Shown here piece by piece: positions 25,050-33,037 of a stretch of 64,000 nt of DNA; position 1 is the stretch's first letter, and the number at the start of each line of letters is the position of its first letter. A program made the translations under genes and the position numbers. This DNA is from UBA11740 sp049273695 (GTDB taxonomy: Bacteria > Acidobacteriota > Blastocatellia > Pyrinomonadales > Pyrinomonadaceae). The notes below the pieces were generated by a model. The model ran no database searches, had not been told where the DNA came from, and worked only from the letters and a program-made list of their open reading frames with translations. Where the stretch lies: positions 65,512-129,511 of the forward strand of contig JBASRE010000050.1 of the NCBI GenBank assembly GCA_049273695.1, in the 5' to 3' direction.

Positions 25050-26084
25050 TTATTTCGCGTAATACCCGGTTTTCGTCTTCGCTATTAAATCAGGACGCGT
25101 GACGTCAACGCGGATCGCGCGCCACTGGCCGTCCCGTTTTTCCGGGTTGGGTGCTTGATAAGCAATGCTGTAGAGCGTGCGCAGATGCGCGGCCAGCTCG
25201 GCATAGACTCTGGCCATTTGATCGAGGCGGCGAATATCGCTTACCTGCCCTCCGGTGCGATCAGCCATCATCTGGAGGCGAGTGCGCGCGGCCGAGTACT
25301 GCGCGATGATGCGCGGATCCGGAAGCGGCAGACGTCTCGGATCGCCTGATGGCAGCGCTAACGGGAAAATCGTCACACCCTGGCGATCCGCATCAGCCAA
25401 AACCGAAGTCAAAGCCGAACTAGCCTCTGGTTTGATCACAGTGCTTACTTCCACTTCGGTTGCTTTCGCGACAGCCGCCCGATCAGACTTGCGCACTTGC
25501 GTGTCCAGACCGTCCGTCAACGCAACGATCGCTTTGCGCCGTTTCCCCTCACCGGCTAATTTCCGCAACGACTCTTTTAATCCATCGAAAAGCAACGTAT
25601 CACCGGAACCGCTGGCCAGCGTGATCGCGTAAGCAGTTTTCTGACGATCCGTCGTGAAGCCCGCGATTTCGCGCACGCCTTTGCCGTTGAACACAATCAC
25701 CGCGACGCGATCTTCGGGCGCGAGCGCATCCAGAAATCTGATCGCCGCCTGCTGAATCTGCTGGCGAAAGTTCACCGTCGAACCCGACATGTCCAGCAGC
25801 ATCACTAAACTAAACGGCGACTGCGTCGGCTCGAACGCGACGATCGGCCGCTTAACATCATCCTCGTAGATCGCAAAATCTACCTGTGACAGCGAAGTGA
25901 TCGCGCGGCCCTGCCGATCGACCACGCCAACGTTCAACTGCACGACCGACGTATCTGTCTTGATAATGTCATCCTGCGCCGAGACTGCCGTGGAAAAACT
26001 GAGGAAGACCGACGCGCAAAATAACGCGGTCAGGCCGAACCTGGCGCTAGTTTTGATTAAGTATGATCGCGAAAACACGAACAT
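25050..26084 (-). CDS. Secreted VWFA-domain protein (acidobacterial type)
   Basis: A 344-residue protein with a signal peptide (residues 1-36). An N-terminal beta segment (VVQLNVGVVDRQGRAITSL, DFAIYEDDVKRPI) is followed by a von Willebrand A domain with the MIDAS motif DMSGS (near residue 95) and ALTDGLDTQVRK (near 190). This architecture is abundant in acidobacteria as the VWFA-related family. It is probably a periplasmic or surface adhesion or scaffold protein. A second member lies at 36327-37274. The gene is monocistronic between a repeat and a divergent region. Confidence 0.85.
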   Translation of the reverse strand: MFVFSRSYLIKTSARFGLTALFCASVFLSFSTAVSAQDDIIKTDTSVVQLNVGVVDRQGRAITSLSQVDFAIYEDDVKRPIVAFEPTQSPFSLVMLLDMSGSTVNFRQQIQQAAIRFLDALAPEDRVAVIVFNGKGVREIAGFTTDRQKTAYAITLASGSGDTLLFDGLKESLRKLAGEGKRRKAIVALTDGLDTQVRKSDRAAVAKATEVEVSTVIKPEASSALTSVLADADRQGVTIFPLALPSGDPRRLPLPDPRIIAQYSAARTRLQMMADRTGGQVSDIRRLDQMARVYAELAAHLRTLYSIAYQAPNPEKRDGQWRAIRVDVTRPDLIAKTKTGYYAK

Positions 26085-26157
26085 TTAGTTGAGTTTCACC
26101 CGATTTGAGTTCGCTGGGGGTTTGCAGTATCCGATCTCGCTGCCGATGTTTGCAACC

Positions 26158-26290
26158 CAATTTGGAGTGCGGCGTTCTTCCACCCCAGCGCGGCTGCCAC
26201 GCTGGGGACCCCCGGTTGACGCCGCTTTTTATCGTCTTAATCTGCCGTAACAATCCAAAGCGCCACCAAGGCGGCGCACTCCACAGCTCG
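26158..26290. repeat. TTTGGAGTGCGGCG composite palindrome
   Basis: TTTGGAGTGCGGCG and CAAAGCGCCACCAAGGCGGCGCACTCCA form the outer pair. A CCCCAGCG-CGGCTGCCA-CGCTGGGG hairpin (26181-26207) lies in between. Related copies are at 2503-2585 and 52265-52417. This fills most of the 300-bp gap 26085-26384, in which I see no gene. Confidence 0.7.
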
Positions 26291-26384
26291 ACGCCTGCGG
26301 CGTTTGGACTTGTAACAAATCATTACATTGCGTCGCCTTCCACTCGCAATATAATCCGCGTGCTCACTTCTGGAGACTCCCACG

Positions 26385-26861
26385 ATGAGCAACTCCAACT
26401 TCTGCAGAAACTGCGGCGCACGGCTCACGCGTAAAGGTTGGCGACTGTGGATGCGCGGCCCACTCTGCGACGATTGCGCCAGGCGACCAAGCGTCAACAC
26501 CCGCAGCCGAACAATCATCGTTATCGGGTTGCTGGCGGCAGCCGCCTTTGCTTTCGGCCGCTATCTGCGCCCGTCAGCCCCGCCATTCATTATTCATCGC
26601 GCCGCGAACTCGCCGTTGCCGGATGCGCCGCTCGATCTCAACTCACTCGCGAAACGCGGCCCCGGCACTTCAGGTTCAAATGGGCCACCAACGTCGGCTG
26701 AGAACGAGGCGACTTACATCTGCGGCGCGCGGACTAAAAAAGGCACGCCGTGTCGCCGCCGCGTGCACGTCGCCGGCGAACGTTGCTACCAACACAAAGG
26801 CCGAACCGCAATGGTCGCGCTGGAGAAATTGGTCATCAACCCCGACGCTCCAAAAAAGTAG
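26385..26861 (+). CDS. Membrane protein with two zinc-binding ends
   Basis: A 158-residue protein. The N-terminal zinc ribbon has FCRNCGARL and LCDDCARRP (residues 6-34). One transmembrane helix (about 44-61) follows, then a Pro/Gly-rich linker. The C-terminal motif CGARTKKGTPCRRRV-x5-CYQHKG (residues 112-139) has Cys-Cys-Cys-His ligands. The latter resembles small zinc modules seen at protein ends in many bacteria. A sensing or nucleic-acid role is only a guess. Start ATG 26385. It converges on the tricorn gene, with a bidirectional terminator between. Confidence 0.7.
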   Translation: MSNSNFCRNCGARLTRKGWRLWMRGPLCDDCARRPSVNTRSRTIIVIGLLAAAAFAFGRYLRPSAPPFIIHRAANSPLPDAPLDLNSLAKRGPGTSGSNGPPTSAENEATYICGARTKKGTPCRRRVHVAGERCYQHKGRTAMVALEKLVINPDAPKK

Positions 26862-26892
26862 CCCGCGCGAAATGATCACGCGGGCTGTTTAA
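26858..26892. terminator. Bidirectional terminator between convergent genes
   Basis: The stem AGCCCGCG / CGCGGGCT (26860-26867 and 26879-26886) is followed by TGTTT on the plus strand and preceded by AAAAAAG, which reads as a U run on the minus strand. It serves both the 26385 gene and the tricorn gene. Confidence 0.75.
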
Positions 26893-26909
26893 GAGTGAGA
26901 CTCGCAGTG

Positions 26910-29900
26910 CTAACGAATCGTCTTCACCGGCGGTGCTTGTCTTGTCGGCACCTTCACCGGGTTCTTCAGCTTCGCCATAACTTCGGCGATGCCGCGTTCG
27001 AGTTGTGGATCGCGACCGGCAATCTCAGCCGCCGGCTCGTTGTCCACTTCGATATCCGGATCGACGCCGTAGCCTTCAATGATGTACTCGCCCTTTGAAT
27101 TCGCCAGCGCCGAGCCCGGCACGAAGATGTTGCCGCCGTCGATCAGAACACCACGATTCTGAATGCCGACGACGCCGCCCCAAGAACGCTTGCCGATCAG
27201 GGGCCCGAGGCCGGCTTCTCGGAACATCCACGGGAAAATGTCGCCGTCCGAGGCTGAGTTTTGATCCAGCAACGCGACCATTGGCCCGAGGAAAACGCCG
27301 TCAGGATAAGTGTTGCCGATATCGTCGGTACGCGCGTAGTTGACGCCAAGCATTTTGCGTCGCAAACGCTCGATCAGCATGCGCGAAACGTTGCCGCCGC
27401 CATTGGCGCGCACATCGACGACCAGACCTTCCTTGTCGATCTGCGGGTAGTACCACTTGATGAACTCGCGGATACCGGCCGCGCCCATGTCCGGAATGTG
27501 AATGTAGCCGACGCGACCGTTGGTCGCTTCTTCAACCTGCTTGCGGTTTTTCGTAATCCAATCGAGATAGATCAAATTACTTTCGTCGGTGATCGGGCGA
27601 TACGAAATCGTTCGCGCGCCGTCGATCACGGGGCGGCTATTCACCGTCAGCGAGACTGGATTGTCGGCTTTGTTGCGCAGCAGACGATAAATGTCGTCGT
27701 TAGCCTTCACTTCTTCGCCGTCGATCGCCAGCACGTAATCGCCGACGTTCGCGTTGGTGCCGACTTCCGTCAGCGGCGAACGATAAATGTCTTCTTCGTT
27801 TTGCCCCTGAAAGATTCTCGAGATGCGATAGCGTCCCGCCGCCGGATCAACGTCGAAGCGCGCTCCAGCCAGACCGACGCGCGGCCGCGGCGGAATCAAA
27901 AAGTCGCCGCCTTCGATGTACGCGTGCTGCACGGTCAGCTCGGCAATCATTTCGCCGATGACGTAATTCAGGTCTGAGCGGTGACCGACGTACTGAAGCA
28001 GAGGCTTGTACTGCTCGCGCAGCGCGACCCAGTCATAGCCGTGCATGTTCGGCACGTAGAAAAAGTCGCGATAGCGCCGCCAGACTTCGTTGAAAATTTG
28101 GTTCCACTCTTCGGCAGGAACTCGATCGACAACCAACCCGGCCGTCGAAACAGGTTTGCGCGTGCGATCGCCCACCGGCGTGGCGTCGTAAATATTGAAG
28201 CCCGGGCCTTGGCGCGCCAGGATCTTCGAGCCGTCCCGCGACATGGTGTAGCCCGCACCGTCGTCGATCAGAGTTGTCTCTTTGCGATCTTTTAACGAAT
28301 AAAGTTTGAGCTGCGCCGGACGATCGCCCTGACGGCCAATATAGCCGGCCGAACCAACGCCGTAAACCAGGAATCCCGGCTTGGTCGAGAGTCCGCCGTA
28401 GTTGTCAGCCGCAATCGGCGCGCGCGCCACGCGAGTCGTGATGCCGTCGAAATCGATCGTCATCGCTTTCGGCTGGGGCGGCGCGGCGGGTTTCGGAGCA
28501 TCGGCTTTCGGCGCCTCAGCTTCGCCTTCTTTCTTCGGTTCAGCCGGAGCGGCGCCTTCCTCTCGTGCCCTGGTCACCGCTACTTCGTCGCTCTCAGGCG
28601 GAAATGGATGCTTCACGTCTTTGCGTAAAGCCAACGCGTAAATATAGGTGGTGCGGTTCGTCGCAAAGTTGAATTCGATCTGCGAAATCTGTGGTGCGAA
28701 TTCGTGGTCGCTCAGGAAAAACAGATAGCTACCCGAGCTGTCCCATGCGGGACTACCGGCATTGAACATCTGGCTGGTCACGCGCGTGACCTTGTTGTCG
28801 GCGGCGTTCCAAATGTGAAGCTGCGAGAAGCCGTTGCCATTCGTCGCAAAGCTGAACGCGAGAAAGTTTCCGCTTGGTGACCATGTGTAATCGCGAATCT
28901 GTCCACGCGGCGCGTCGATGATCTCAGTGATCTTTTTGTCCGCGAGCGTGACGACGTAAAGCTTGCCATCCTTGTCGCTGAAGGCGAGACGCTTTCCGTC
29001 AGCCGACCACTCCGGTTGATAACGCATCGCCTTGCCGCCGCTCGTGATTTGCTGCGGCGGTTTCAAACCATCTTGTGCGATGACGTAAACCTCTTCTTCG
29101 CCACTCAAGTCAGATATGAAGGCGATCTGCGATCCATCGGGAGACCAGCTCGGCCATTTGTCGTGCGCGCCCGATGAATGCGTGAGATTGCGCGTCGGTC
29201 CTTTTTCAATCGGCACCGTGAAAATGTCGCCGCGCGCCGACATCAGGGCGCGTTCGCCTTTCGGGCTCAATTCGTAAGATTCAATGTTGCCTGCGGCTGA
29301 GACGCGACTTGGCCGGCGGGCTAAGCCATCATCCGGAACGGTGATCGAAATGGGCGCAGCCTTGCCGCTGCGTGTGTCGAGCACTTGCAGCTCGCCATTC
29401 ATCTCGTAAACGATGCGATTCTGATCGTCGGCGCTCGGCCAGCGCACGTCCCAAAGTTTGCTCTGCGTAACCTGCGTCGTCTTTCCATTGCCGGTGTTGT
29501 ACGCGTAGAGGTTGAAATGGCCGTCGCGATCCGAGTCGTAGTAGATCGTTTCGCCAATCCACATCGGATCGCGCGTCGCGCGCGGGCCATCAGCGATGGC
29601 CTTTGTGGCATGCGTCTTCAAATCGTAGATGTAGAGACGGTTCGCCTGGCCGCCGCCGTAACGCTTCTCCGGACGAAAGTCGCGCGACTGGGGCGAGTAA
29701 ACCATGCGTGTTCCATCCGGCGAGTAATCGCCGGAACCTGCTTGCGGCATCGGGAGAGCTTCCGCGGCGCCACCTTCAACCGAAACCGTGTAGAGCCTGG
29801 CAATCGGCAGCGACCATGAATCGCGCTGCGATTTGAAAACGATGCGCTTGCCGTCGCGTGTCCAGCCGTAAACCTGATTGTCCCAACCCCAGCGTGGCGT

Positions 29901-30245
29901 GAAAGGGCCCTTGGCCGGATAAAAAGTGAGCTGCCGCGGCACGCCGCCGCTCGCCGGCATAACATAAACCTGCTCGTCACCATCGTACTGGCCGGTGAAA
30001 GCGATCCACTTTCCGTCCGGCGAGAACTTCGCAAACACTTCAATGCCGGGATGCGCGGTCAGTCGAATCGCGCTGCCACCATTCGCAGGCGCGGTCCAGA
30101 GGTCGCCGGCGTAAGTGAACGCCACGCGGTCGCTGTGAATGTCCGGGAAACGCAACAGCTTTGTCTGCGCTGCCGCGGTTGTCGCTCCGACTAGTGCAAT
30201 AAGAAGGGGAAGGAAGACGCGGATAGATACAATTCTTTTAAGCAA
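26910..30245 (-). CDS. Tricorn protease homologue (S41 family), exported
   Basis: A 1111-residue protein with a signal peptide (residues 1-26), a TolB/WD-type beta-propeller region up to about 570 (repeats such as FSPDGKWIAFTGQYDGDEQVY) and a Pro/Glu-rich linker near 585. A second propeller part and the core domain with PDZ follow (around 790-880, VGDYVLAIDGEEVKAN). The S41 catalytic region comes last. Probable catalytic residues are the His in VQHAYIEGG and the Ser in NSASDGDIFPW. TTG 30245 has an excellent AAAGGAG sequence. It degrades peptides, and the signal peptide places it outside the cytoplasm, unlike archaeal tricorn. Length is typical. Confidence 0.92.
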   Translation of the reverse strand: MLKRIVSIRVFLPLLIALVGATTAAAQTKLLRFPDIHSDRVAFTYAGDLWTAPANGGSAIRLTAHPGIEVFAKFSPDGKWIAFTGQYDGDEQVYVMPASGGVPRQLTFYPAKGPFTPRWGWDNQVYGWTRDGKRIVFKSQRDSWSLPIARLYTVSVEGGAAEALPMPQAGSGDYSPDGTRMVYSPQSRDFRPEKRYGGGQANRLYIYDLKTHATKAIADGPRATRDPMWIGETIYYDSDRDGHFNLYAYNTGNGKTTQVTQSKLWDVRWPSADDQNRIVYEMNGELQVLDTRSGKAAPISITVPDDGLARRPSRVSAAGNIESYELSPKGERALMSARGDIFTVPIEKGPTRNLTHSSGAHDKWPSWSPDGSQIAFISDLSGEEEVYVIAQDGLKPPQQITSGGKAMRYQPEWSADGKRLAFSDKDGKLYVVTLADKKITEIIDAPRGQIRDYTWSPSGNFLAFSFATNGNGFSQLHIWNAADNKVTRVTSQMFNAGSPAWDSSGSYLFFLSDHEFAPQISQIEFNFATNRTTYIYALALRKDVKHPFPPESDEVAVTRAREEGAAPAEPKKEGEAEAPKADAPKPAAPPQPKAMTIDFDGITTRVARAPIAADNYGGLSTKPGFLVYGVGSAGYIGRQGDRPAQLKLYSLKDRKETTLIDDGAGYTMSRDGSKILARQGPGFNIYDATPVGDRTRKPVSTAGLVVDRVPAEEWNQIFNEVWRRYRDFFYVPNMHGYDWVALREQYKPLLQYVGHRSDLNYVIGEMIAELTVQHAYIEGGDFLIPPRPRVGLAGARFDVDPAAGRYRISRIFQGQNEEDIYRSPLTEVGTNANVGDYVLAIDGEEVKANDDIYRLLRNKADNPVSLTVNSRPVIDGARTISYRPITDESNLIYLDWITKNRKQVEEATNGRVGYIHIPDMGAAGIREFIKWYYPQIDKEGLVVDVRANGGGNVSRMLIERLRRKMLGVNYARTDDIGNTYPDGVFLGPMVALLDQNSASDGDIFPWMFREAGLGPLIGKRSWGGVVGIQNRGVLIDGGNIFVPGSALANSKGEYIIEGYGVDPDIEVDNEPAAEIAGRDPQLERGIAEVMAKLKNPVKVPTRQAPPVKTIR

Positions 30246-30260
30246 GGCTCTCTCCTTTAA

Positions 30261-30337
30261 GCGGCGTTTAGAGTACCAGCTTCAGCTGGGCCTTCGGTTG
30301 AACCGGCAAACTGCCCGACTAAAGCCGGTACTCTGAC
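30261..30337. repeat. TTTAGAGTACC palindrome between tricorn and yggX
   Basis: TTTAGAGTACCAGCTTCAGCTGG and CCCGACTAAAGCCGGTACTCT form an imperfect outer pair (AGAGTACC/GGTACTCT). The rest of the 185-bp gap holds no recognisable gene. Confidence 0.5.
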
Positions 30338-30430
30338 ATCGTGTCGTTGGTTTTAGTTTTCAAAAACGCGCAGGATGCTCAGGCTTTTCTACGCCCGGCA
30401 GGCGGGTTCGGTTTCAAAATGATTGTAAAA

Positions 30431-30712
30431 TCACCACTTGATCGAGCCTTCTTTCGAGGTGTCGATCTGCGCCAGCTCGTTCTCGCCGTAGAAGAAGCCT
30501 TTCATGTTATCCATCAGGAAGCCTTGCGCTTCAGGGTTCGTAAGATCCAAACCGTAATGGTTGATGATGCGGGTCTGATTCTGTAACCATTCAGCCCAAC
30601 ATGCCTGGCAAACTTCTTTGGCGACTTTCTGACCAAGTTCAGTCGGGAGGGGCGCATACCCGAGCGGACTGCGTTTCTGCCCACAGCGGGCGCATTTGAT
30701 TTCGTCTGGCAT
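30431..30712 (-). CDS. Iron-sulfur cluster protection protein, YggX family
   Basis: A 93-residue protein matching the YggX/Fe(II)-trafficking family, with the N-terminal conserved Cys (IKCARCGQK), an aromatic loop with WLQNQTRIINHYGLDLTNP and a C-terminal FFYGE segment. In enterobacteria YggX protects FeS clusters against oxidation. This version has a second CxxC pair (CQAC) that could bind metal. ATG 30712. It lies just downstream of a peroxiredoxin gene on the same strand, which fits an oxidative stress role. Confidence 0.8.
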   Translation of the reverse strand: MPDEIKCARCGQKRSPLGYAPLPTELGQKVAKEVCQACWAEWLQNQTRIINHYGLDLTNPEAQGFLMDNMKGFFYGENELAQIDTSKEGSIKW

Positions 30713-30719
30713 GGAATAC

Positions 30720-30836
30720 TCCAGTTTCGAGTTTCGAGTTTCGAGTTAGGCTTACGAGAATGATTCTAAGCTCGCGTTAGAATACATGCAATTTCGAGTA
30801 CAAATGAATCGAAACACGGAACTCGAAACTCGAAAC
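30720..30836. repeat. GAGTTTC heptad-word inverted repeat
   Basis: The left arm GAGTTTCGAGTTTCGAGTT (about 30725-30746) and the right arm AACTCGAAACTCGAAAC (about 30820-30836) are inverted, with a 7-bp period. The right arm abuts the peroxiredoxin stop. Confidence 0.7.
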
Positions 30837-31291
30837 TATTTAGCCGCTGCGCGAATCGCCTGCAGCACATCGTCATCCTTTGGCCGAAACAATCCCAACG
30901 GCCGCACGTCGCGATAACGAATCGCGCCATTCCCATCGATCACGAAAACCGAGCGCGCGACTTTGCCCGGTACAAGCGATTTCGCCCCGTACATGTCCGC
31001 CACTTTTCGATCGGCGTCAGAAAGAAGCCGCAGTGGCAGCTCGTGATGTTCGGCGAACTTCTTGTGGGATTCGACGCTGTCAGTCGAGACGCCGACGACT
31101 TCTGCGCCAGTGGCCGCATAGTCGTCCCAACGATCGCGCACGGAACACATCTGGCGCGTACAGACCGGAGTTTCGTCGCCGGGATAGAAAAGCAGCACGA
31201 CAACTTTGCCGCAATGATCTGAAAGCCGCCAGGGCTTTCCTTCTCCGTCAGACAGAGTGAAGTCGGGCGCGTCCGATCCTTCTTTGAGCAT
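30836..31291 (-). CDS. Peroxiredoxin, BCP-like
   Basis: This 151-residue AhpC/TSA-fold thiol peroxidase has the peroxidatic Cys in YPGDETPVCTRQMC (Px3TPxC, near residue 47) and a Cys five residues on that can act as the resolving Cys, as in BCP proteins. The catalytic Arg is in KVARSVFVID. It reduces hydrogen peroxide and organic peroxides with thioredoxin. ATG 31291 is chosen over TTG 31327, as no Shine-Dalgarno sequence supports the longer form. yggX follows on the same strand, so both may serve oxidative stress defence. Confidence 0.9.
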   Translation of the reverse strand: MLKEGSDAPDFTLSDGEGKPWRLSDHCGKVVVLLFYPGDETPVCTRQMCSVRDRWDDYAATGAEVVGVSTDSVESHKKFAEHHELPLRLLSDADRKVADMYGAKSLVPGKVARSVFVIDGNGAIRYRDVRPLGLFRPKDDDVLQAIRAAAK

Positions 31292-31340
31292 GCCACTGAC
31301 TTTAAGGGTCAAATGCGGCGCTTGCAAACGGGGCCGGCCA

Positions 31341-31373
31341 AAATAAAAAGGGCACGGTCATCCCGTGCCCTTT
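31341..31373 (-). terminator. Rho-independent terminator of the GAF-like gene
   Basis: On the minus strand the stem AAGGGCACGGG/CCGTGCCCTT is followed by TTTTTATTTT. It lies 20 bp after the stop of the 31393-32805 gene and before the peroxiredoxin start. Confidence 0.85.
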
Positions 31374-31392
31374 CTCCAAAGTGTGCTTGCGA

Positions 31393-32805
31393 CTAAACCG
31401 CTACCGCCGCACCTGGGTAACTGCCTCCCAGTTTCGCCGGATCGCCTTCCGCGAGTGTGTTTACCAATTCCTGATGGAAATAGTCGTGACGAGCAGCGAC
31501 CGGAGGCGCCACCCGTTTGTCGTACATCTGTCGCGAGCGATCGATGTCGTCGCGAAGTCGATCGTAGATGTCGCTTTGATTGCGGCCCTCACTGACCTTC
31601 TGTTCGTTGTAAAGCTTGATCTCGGACACGAGCAGACGCGCGAACCGGCGCGCGTCGTGGTGCAGCCGGCGCTCTTCATCGTCGACTTGGACCGGCAAAT
31701 CCGCTTCGGGCATGCCGTAGCGGCGCGTGCGTCCCAGCGGTGTGCTGTACTGCTCGGTGAACACCGGCGTTTCGACTGGTGTCTCGACCGGCGGTGGCGG
31801 CGCAATTGGTTCCTCGCGCGGAGCAGTTTCGGGTTCCGGCGCGGCTTCAACCACAGGCGTTTCAACTTCCGCGGTCTCAGCCACGGATGGTTCTTCGGCC
31901 GACTCTGCGGGTGCTTGAGCTTCGACCTGGGGAGCCGGTTCCGTTTCAACCTGTGGAACGTAGGAAGGTTCATCCGGCTCAGGTTCGGCTGGAGCCGTGT
32001 CAGCGGGTGCCGCCGGCGCGGGCGCGGCCGGTTGCACAGCAGCTTCTACTGCGGATGAGCTGGCTTGCGCGGGACGTGCGACCCGCGGCGACGCTAACTC
32101 AACAGCCATGCCGGCAACCTGCGTTAATACTTCGAGCGCGTCCAACCGGATAGCGTCTTGATGAGGCCACGCCGAATCAAGGTAAAGAACGGCGACGACC
32201 TTTCCGCGCACGGTTAGCGGCAACGCGGCGAGCTGTTGCGCATCGCCACGAAGTTGTTCGACCAAAACGCTGTCTTCGGAACGTGTTCCCGATGCGGTTT
32301 CCGCAGAACGGGATCTTGCCGCCTGACTGACTACGGTGTTGCCGGCAAGCGGCACCGCGACGCCCGAAACCGTTTGCAGATTGCCCGGGTCGCGGGATTC
32401 AGACATGCGCCAGGCGATCGCCTGATCGCCTTTGATGACAAACAGAACGGCTCGATCGGCGAACTGTGCTGCGTTACGCAACAGAGTCGACAGAACGTCG
32501 CTCTGCGTCCGCTGGTCCTTTAGCTCGTCGATGCCGCGTCTGAGCCCTGAAAGATCCGCGGGCCCGGCCGGGACGCCGGTCGCGCCGCTCAATTTCTGTT
32601 CGCGTGCCGTTTGCAGATGCGCGCTTATCGCCGCAGACAATGGCGTGTCTGTCACGGGCGAACTCGCCGCCGCTTCGCGCGCGTGCGTCACGGCCTCGTT
32701 GAAATCGGACTGTAGCTTCGCGAGCTGCTCGTCTATCGATCTCAGTCGTTCGTCGAGGTAATTCTGGATTGATTCGAAGAGGCTGTTTTCCAATTCTTTG
32801 CTCAC
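31393..32805 (-). CDS. GAF-like domain protein with long Pro/Glu-rich linker
   Basis: A 470-residue protein with an N-terminal coiled coil (about 1-45, NYLDERLRSIDEQLAKLQSD). A GAF-like domain (about 85-235) has LRNAAQFADRAVLFVIKGDQ and LPLTVRGKVVAVLYLDSA. A low-complexity linker of Pro, Glu, Ala and Val (240-360) follows, then a helical C-terminal domain with ERRLHHDARRFARLLVSEIKLYN. The last domain recurs at the end of several acidobacterial regulatory proteins, but I cannot name it. No signal peptide, so cytoplasmic. Possibly a sensory or scaffold protein. A strong terminator follows. Start ATG 32805, with 232 bp to the divergent gene. Confidence 0.75.
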   Translation of the reverse strand: MSKELENSLFESIQNYLDERLRSIDEQLAKLQSDFNEAVTHAREAAASSPVTDTPLSAAISAHLQTAREQKLSGATGVPAGPADLSGLRRGIDELKDQRTQSDVLSTLLRNAAQFADRAVLFVIKGDQAIAWRMSESRDPGNLQTVSGVAVPLAGNTVVSQAARSRSAETASGTRSEDSVLVEQLRGDAQQLAALPLTVRGKVVAVLYLDSAWPHQDAIRLDALEVLTQVAGMAVELASPRVARPAQASSSAVEAAVQPAAPAPAAPADTAPAEPEPDEPSYVPQVETEPAPQVEAQAPAESAEEPSVAETAEVETPVVEAAPEPETAPREEPIAPPPPVETPVETPVFTEQYSTPLGRTRRYGMPEADLPVQVDDEERRLHHDARRFARLLVSEIKLYNEQKVSEGRNQSDIYDRLRDDIDRSRQMYDKRVAPPVAARHDYFHQELVNTLAEGDPAKLGGSYPGAAVAV

Positions 32806-33037
32806 TGCGGTTGATCGTCCTCCATGGGCAGGCTCTGGTGCCTTGCCGCGAAGATCGATTATGGAGGCCGTTGCAAACAGTCGTCAAGAACTCTTTACCA
32901 AAGAGCCTACCTATCTCAAGGTAAAAGGCGATTGTGAGAACGATTGTGCTGTGGTAGCCTTTGGCTGCTTTTATCAATTTAACTGCTTAGGTTCCCCACC
33001 TTTGAGACTCGGATCGGTGTATCCGGAGGCGAATCAC

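Noticed and set aside
27261..27977. Plus-strand 238-residue frame inside the tricorn gene
   Set aside because: Antisense shadow of a complete protease domain with no Shine-Dalgarno sequence and no recognisable motif.
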